Source: Erythrobacter aurantius (GTDB lineage Bacteria > Pseudomonadota > Alphaproteobacteria > Sphingomonadales > Sphingomonadaceae). From it: 64,000 nucleotides of DNA. The stretch spans positions 3,000,001 through 3,064,000 of the forward strand of contig NZ_CP090949.1 in NCBI RefSeq assembly GCF_023823125.1, given 5' to 3'. Shown here piece by piece: positions 60,056 through 64,000 of the stretch. The notes beneath the pieces are model-generated. The model saw only the letters and a program-made list of their open reading frames with translations. It searched no databases and was not told the origin of the DNA. Both the position numbers and the translations under genes were made by a program. The stretch's first letter is position 1. Each line of letters begins with the position of its first letter.

Positions 60056-61129
60056 ATGCACAACGCTCTTTTTTCTCCGCTCAACCTAGGCGCATTGGCC
60101 TGCCGCAACCGCATTGTCATGGCACCGATGACGCGCGATCGCGCCGGCCCGGACGATGTCCCCGGCGACATCATGATCCGCTATTACAGCCAGCGCGCTA
60201 GTGCCGGAATGATCATTACCGAGGGGGTGCAGCCCTCCCCTTCCGGGAAAGGCTATTGGCGCACGCCCGGCATCCACTCCGCCGCCCAGATCGAAGGCTG
60301 GCGCAAGGTTGCGGACGCTGTCCATGGGCAGGGCGGATTGATCACGATGCAGCTGATGCATTGCGGCCGCGTGGTGGTACCGGCCAATCGGGGATACGAA
60401 GCCGATATTGTCGCGCCAAGCGCACTGCCCTGCCCGGCCAAAGTCCCCGGCCCTGACGGAACGCCGGTGGCCACCCCGGTACCGCGCGCACTGACGGCAG
60501 ATGAGTTGCCAACCATCGCGCAGGAGTTTGCTACCGCAGCCCGCAACGCCCGGGCCGCAGGGATCGACGGGATCGAGCTGCATTGTGCCAGCGGCTATCT
60601 GATCAACCAGTTCCTCAACCCCGCGAGCAACCGGCGCGACGACGAATTCGGAGGATCAGCCGAAAACCGCGCCCGTTTCCCGCTGATGGTGCTCGACGCG
60701 ATTGCCGCTGCCATCGGGCCTGATCGGTTGGGCTTCCGCATTTCGCCGGGCAATGGCTACAACGGCATGGACACCGCTTCGCCATGGGAGACATTCGCTC
60801 CCTTCATCGAGGCTGCTGGGAAGCGCGGGATCGCCTATCTCCACGTTGTCGACATGGGGGACGAATGCCCCGGCACGCTAGCAACGATCCGCAGGCATTT
60901 CCCCGGAGCGGTCATCGCCAACAACATGCTGGATGCGCAAAAGGCCTGCGCGCTGATCGAACAGGGCGCTGCCGAGGCCGTGTCATTCGGGCGGGCCTTC
61001 ATCGCCAACCCCGACCTGCCCCGACGCCTGCGCGAAGGGCACCCCCTCGCCAAGCCGGACTACACCCTGCTCTACACCGGGGAAGAACGCGGATATTGCG
61101 ATTATCCGGCCTTGACGGATCAGGCCTGA
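60056..61129 (+). CDS. Old Yellow Enzyme family NADH:flavin oxidoreductase
   Basis: A 357-residue FMN TIM-barrel protein: NALFSPLNLGALACRNRIVMAPMTRDRA, ITEGVQPSPSGKGYWRTPGI, MQLMHCGRV, GIDGIELHCASGYLINQFLNPASNRRDDEFGGSAENRARF and AVSFGRAFIANPDL. It matches the NemA/OPR group that reduces activated double bonds. A role in reducing steroid enones is possible. The start has no ribosome-binding site; it lies in an AT-rich stretch and overlaps a weak dyad copy, so it may be leaderless. It is divergent from the SDR at 59221. Confidence 0.8.
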   Translation: MHNALFSPLNLGALACRNRIVMAPMTRDRAGPDDVPGDIMIRYYSQRASAGMIITEGVQPSPSGKGYWRTPGIHSAAQIEGWRKVADAVHGQGGLITMQLMHCGRVVVPANRGYEADIVAPSALPCPAKVPGPDGTPVATPVPRALTADELPTIAQEFATAARNARAAGIDGIELHCASGYLINQFLNPASNRRDDEFGGSAENRARFPLMVLDAIAAAIGPDRLGFRISPGNGYNGMDTASPWETFAPFIEAAGKRGIAYLHVVDMGDECPGTLATIRRHFPGAVIANNMLDAQKACALIEQGAAEAVSFGRAFIANPDLPRRLREGHPLAKPDYTLLYTGEERGYCDYPALTDQA

Positions 61130-61276
61130 AGCAAAGAGCAGCCTTGATCAGGCCCGTCGTCCAGCCCGCGCTCTGACAGCGCGTTCTTTGCCGATCGTCC
61201 CGGTTGATTTGCGAGCTGTCCTTACCGCGCGTCACGCACCGGATGGGAAAGCAGCCAGACCGCTTCCAGCACCCGA

Positions 61277-61864
61277 TCATGCATTGGTCATGACCGAGCG
61301 CAAAGTGCTCTCCAATGAGGACGTGATTTCTTCCCCGCCCATCCTGTTACTGGCGTGGAGCAATTGATTCGCGGTCAGCCCTTCGATTACCGCCATGAGA
61401 AAGGCTGCATGGCGGCCTGCACCGGGTTTCAGCCGTTCCAGCCACACCCCTGCGCGGTCCCTAAAGTTCTTTCGCACCTGATCGAGTTGAGCCGCGAGCC
61501 GCGGGTCGCGCCGTGCGATCAGGAAGATTTCCAGCCGCGCGGCGGTCAGCACGGCTTCCTGCTCGCTCCAGCGGGAGACAATCCGGGCCAGTTCTGCCGC
61601 AGCGTCCGCATGGGTGATCGGCACGGCGTCAAAACGGGATTCCGCCTTTGTGAGGATGGCCAGATCGTGCTCGGTAAGAAACCGGCATACTGCCCCCACC
61701 AATGCATCGCGGGTACGGAACAGGTTGCTGGTGGAGCCTTCGGGCAGCCCCGCATGGCGATCTACCGCACGATGGGTGAGGCCGGCCGCCCCCTTGAGGC
61801 CAAGCACTTCGACGGCGGCGCGGGTTACACGATCAGTGCGGGAGGTGGCTGAATTCACGTCCAT
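61277..61864 (-). CDS. TetR family transcriptional regulator
   Basis: A 195-residue regulator. The helix-turn-helix is GAAGLTHRAVDRHAGLPEGSTSNLFRTRDAL (about residues 23-53), followed by an all-helical ligand domain. It is divergent from the membrane-protein operon at 61980, with two near-identical 14-bp palindromes in the 115-bp interval. It probably represses that operon and itself. The ligand is unknown. Confidence 0.85.
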   Translation of the reverse strand: MDVNSATSRTDRVTRAAVEVLGLKGAAGLTHRAVDRHAGLPEGSTSNLFRTRDALVGAVCRFLTEHDLAILTKAESRFDAVPITHADAAAELARIVSRWSEQEAVLTAARLEIFLIARRDPRLAAQLDQVRKNFRDRAGVWLERLKPGAGRHAAFLMAVIEGLTANQLLHASNRMGGEEITSSLESTLRSVMTNA

Positions 61865-61876
61865 GAAAAGACGGTT

Positions 61877-61932
61877 ACTACAAATGTAGTTGACGGCGCA
61901 AGGCGAATCGCTTAACTAACTACATATGTAGT
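61877..61932. promoter_or_regulatory. Pair of TetR-type operators
   Basis: ACTACAAATGTAGT at 61877-61890 and the perfect palindrome ACTACATATGTAGT at 61919-61932 are 42 bp apart, four helical turns. They lie between the divergent TetR gene and its target operon. Symmetry and place strongly suggest the repressor's binding sites. Confidence 0.75.
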
Positions 61933-61979
61933 GCAATGCGATGCGCGCCGACCGTGCAAAACAAGAAAGGGAGGCCGCG

Positions 61980-62525
61980 ATGGCCCAAATGCCAAGCCTT
62001 AAATCCGCGCGTGAGTTTCTGTCGCACAAGGGCCTGCTTTTCCTGTTCGGCAGCATCTACCTGGTTTCGCAGTTGATCATCGCGATCACGGTCGAGCCGC
62101 TGGTGACCGAACGCATGCTTGGCTTGCAGGTCACAGGCTTCACGCCCGAGGTTTATCGCAAGACCTTCGCCGCATGGGAAGCGGAAGGGGTGATGGAATT
62201 CTATCACGCTCACCTGATCTTCGATGACATCCATTGGGTCTGGTACACCATATTCCTCAGCGTGGCGCTCGCGCTCAGCCTCGATGCGGCGCGACTGTCC
62301 GACCGGTGGAATATCGTGCTGACATTCCCGCTTGTCGCCGGGCTTTGCGACTGGTTCGAAAACGGCCTGCAACACCAGTTCCTCAGCGGGGACGGCTATC
62401 AGATGGTGATCGCCCCGCTGACCGCGATCAGCACCACCGCCTCGATCATCAAGTGGATATTTGCCTTCGGCGCGATCTTCCTGATCGTCGGCATCCAGCT
62501 ATCGCGCCTCCGCTCCAAGGGCTGA
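61980..62525 (+). CDS. Conserved hypothetical membrane protein
   Basis: A 181-residue protein with about four hydrophobic segments: residues 19-38 (LLFLFGSIYLVSQLIIAI), 85-100 (WVWYTIFLSVALALSL), 110-125 and 155-175. Polar motifs VMEFYHAHLIFDDIHWVWY and CDWFENGLQHQFLSGDGYQ contain several His and acidic residues that might be catalytic or metal-binding in the membrane. I do not recognise the family. GGGAGG precedes the start. It leads the operon with an alpha/beta hydrolase (5-base gap) and an SRPBCC protein. Confidence 0.6.
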   Translation: MAQMPSLKSAREFLSHKGLLFLFGSIYLVSQLIIAITVEPLVTERMLGLQVTGFTPEVYRKTFAAWEAEGVMEFYHAHLIFDDIHWVWYTIFLSVALALSLDAARLSDRWNIVLTFPLVAGLCDWFENGLQHQFLSGDGYQMVIAPLTAISTTASIIKWIFAFGAIFLIVGIQLSRLRSKG

Positions 62526-62530
62526 GCGCC

Positions 62531-63424
62531 ATGCGAAAGGACATCTCCTTCGCATCCGGCGGCGATCGCTGCGCGGCATGGCTTTATGCCGACACCTCCG
62601 GGCAAAGCGGCACCTGCATCGTCATGGCGCACGGGTTTGGCGGAACGCGGCACTACGGCCTTGATGCCTATGCAGAGGCGTTCCGGGCGGCGGGATATGA
62701 CGTGTTGCTGTTCGACTATCGCCACTTTGGCGAAAGCGAGGGCCAACCACGCGGCCTGCTAAAGGTCAGATTGCAGCACGAAGACTGGAACGCCGCCATC
62801 GCGCATGCCCGCTCGCTTGGTTACAGCCGGATTGTCCTGTGGGGTTCCTCCTTCGCCGGAGGGCATGTGCTCGCCATCGCGGCGGAGCGTGACGACCTCT
62901 CCGGCGTGATTGCGCAAGTGCCACATATCAGCGGGCTTGCCACCGCTTTGGCGTTGCCGATTGCCAAGCTCCCGCGAATGGCATTTGCGATCATCGCCGA
63001 CGCTGTCCTCAGCCTGTTCGGCAGACATCACATGATAAAGACCTTTGCCCCCGTGGGCGAATTCGGCGCCATGTCCACCCCCGGTGCCCATGACGCGCTG
63101 GTCGCAATGCTGCCCTCTCCCGAATGGCGCAGCTATTTCGATGATCACAATCGCGTTACCGCGCTGAGTCTGGTCGAGGCGATGCGCTATTCACCCGGCA
63201 AGCGCGCCTCGCGGATCGGATGCCCCGTGCTTATTCAAGCCGGGAAACGCGATCAAACCACGCCTTTCGAACCCGCGCGAAAGGCCGCCGGACAAATCCC
63301 CGACTGCGAATTCCGTGCCCATGATTGCGATCATTTCGACGTCTATCTCGGCCCGTGCTTCGACGCGGTGATCGCCGAGCAGGTCGATTTCCTCCAGCGC
63401 CGCATTCCGGAGAACCGCCCATGA
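62531..63424 (+). CDS. Alpha/beta hydrolase
   Basis: A 297-residue soluble hydrolase: MAHGFGGTRHYG (oxyanion region), LLFDYRHFGESEGQPRGLL, nucleophile Ser in LWGSSFAGGHVL, acid Asp in AGKRDQTTPFE and His in HDCDHFDVYL. The family covers esterases, thioesterases and dienelactone-like hydrolases. It follows the membrane protein by five bases and overlaps the SRPBCC gene by four. The substrate is unknown. Confidence 0.8.
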   Translation: MRKDISFASGGDRCAAWLYADTSGQSGTCIVMAHGFGGTRHYGLDAYAEAFRAAGYDVLLFDYRHFGESEGQPRGLLKVRLQHEDWNAAIAHARSLGYSRIVLWGSSFAGGHVLAIAAERDDLSGVIAQVPHISGLATALALPIAKLPRMAFAIIADAVLSLFGRHHMIKTFAPVGEFGAMSTPGAHDALVAMLPSPEWRSYFDDHNRVTALSLVEAMRYSPGKRASRIGCPVLIQAGKRDQTTPFEPARKAAGQIPDCEFRAHDCDHFDVYLGPCFDAVIAEQVDFLQRRIPENRP

Positions 63425-63909
63425 GCCATACCATCCGCACGCAGATCGAGATCGACGCCCCGGTCGAACGCATCTGGGATATCCTCGTCGAGCTTGACCG
63501 CTATCATGAGTGGAATCCGTTCATCACCGATGCGCGGGGCCGGATTGCGCCGGGCGCGACATTCGAGGTGCGCCCGCGCACCGATAGCGGCAAGCGGTAT
63601 GTCTTCGTGCCGCAGGTGACGGACTACCGCGAGCATCGCGAGTTCACCTGGACCGGCGCCTTCTATTTCCGCTGGATCGCGCTTGGCGACCATACCTTCC
63701 GCCTGACCGAACTCGATAACGGCCGCGTCCGGGTCGACCATGACGAGCGGATTTACGGCCTCGCCGCGCCCCTGCTGTATCTCCTTACCAAGGAGCAGAT
63801 CAGGACTGGGTTCGAAGCGATGAACGCGGCGCTGAAGACGCGGGCCGAAACGATCGACGGATCAGCGCCGCAATGGAGGTCAGGGACAGGATCCCGGCGC
63901 AAGGGGTAG
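63421..63909 (+). CDS. SRPBCC (START-like) domain protein
   Basis: A 162-residue hydrophobic-ligand-binding protein: IRTQIEIDAPVERIWDILVELDRYHEWNPFITDARG is the standard SRPBCC N-terminus (beta strand and two helices), with FTWTGAFYFRWIALGDHTFRL in the sheet and a C-terminal helix LLTKEQIRTGFEAMNAALKTRAE. Such proteins bind lipids, sterols or polyketides. It is the third gene of the TetR-controlled operon. The last 90 bp of the window hold nothing recognisable. Confidence 0.8.
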   Translation: MSHTIRTQIEIDAPVERIWDILVELDRYHEWNPFITDARGRIAPGATFEVRPRTDSGKRYVFVPQVTDYREHREFTWTGAFYFRWIALGDHTFRLTELDNGRVRVDHDERIYGLAAPLLYLLTKEQIRTGFEAMNAALKTRAETIDGSAPQWRSGTGSRRKG

Positions 63910-64000
63910 GTGGCGGTGCTGCTAGTCTAACGCTAACCAGTCTCCACCGTCTGAAGCAGCCTCCAGCGCTTGAACATTCATTTAGAGATCAATCTGCCAG

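Overview
The window reads as a chromosomal segment of a GC-rich alphaproteobacterium, most likely a sphingomonad (Novosphingobium, Sphingobium or Erythrobacter type). The reasons are three large TonB-dependent receptors, many Rieske oxygenases, short-chain dehydrogenases (SDRs) and acyl-CoA dehydrogenases, and alphaproteobacterial-style regulatory boxes. No rRNA, tRNA, CRISPR array or intact mobile element was seen. The left edge carries a short array of GTGTC(A/G)C repeats that may be the end of an insertion sequence.

Region 1 (1-12.3 kb) is general accessory metabolism. It holds a TonB receptor plus beta-propeller phytase pair with Pho-box-like half-sites upstream, a second TonB receptor facing away, an ABC-F ATPase, a DUF1348 protein, and a small TetR-linked operon (isochorismatase-like hydrolase and YHS protein). 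An MscS channel follows at 12.3-13.1 kb. Next come a cytochrome P450 and a Rieske dioxygenase (13.3-16.1 kb) behind a perfect FNR/FixK-type box.

Region 2 (16.2-61.1 kb) is a steroid-nucleus degradation supercluster. A divergent promoter near 33 kb drives two operons. Leftward is an uninterrupted 17-gene operon (32957 to 17249): SDR, HsaC extradiol dioxygenase, IpdA, IpdB, crotonase, IpdC, EchA20, FadE31, FadE32-like, FadA6, SDR, FadE33-like, FadE30, IpdF, MaoC, ketosteroid isomerase and FadD3. Rightward is hsaA-hsaD-hsaE-hsaG-hsaF, then a KstD-like flavoprotein and two SnoaL-fold proteins. hsaB, carrying a C-terminal MarR-like domain, sits alone at 16.3 kb. A second divergent promoter near 45 kb drives an Old Yellow Enzyme (OYE) family gene, two SDRs and kstD leftward. 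Rightward are an SDR and a long operon (SDR, CoA ligase, metal-ligand-less amidohydrolase, KshA-like Rieske protein, amidase, SDR, MFS transporter, two AsnC/Lrp regulators). A second KshA-type oxygenase, a TonB receptor, an SDR and another OYE complete it.

Together these genes would isomerise and dehydrogenate ring A (ketosteroid isomerase, KstD), hydroxylate C9 (KshA), cleave the aromatic A ring (HsaABCD) and convert the pieces to pyruvate and propanoyl-CoA (HsaEFG). The C/D-ring remnant HIP would be degraded by FadD3, FadE30-33, IpdABCF, EchA20 and FadA6. No side-chain beta-oxidation set and no KshB reductase are visible. Extra SDRs, BaiE-like SnoaL proteins and an amidase suggest hydroxylated steroids such as bile acids, but this is inference.

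The most notable unexplained structure is a conserved dyad, (A/T)TGCG(T/C)A-N15-TTTTACG(C/A)AT. It occurs at seven promoters with exactly the same 22-bp start-to-start spacing and the same polarity, only within the steroid supercluster. It looks like the operator or promoter element of an undescribed steroid regulon.

Region 3 (61.2-64 kb) is a separate small operon (membrane protein, alpha/beta hydrolase, SRPBCC protein) divergent from its own TetR gene, with two near-identical 14-bp palindromes between them.
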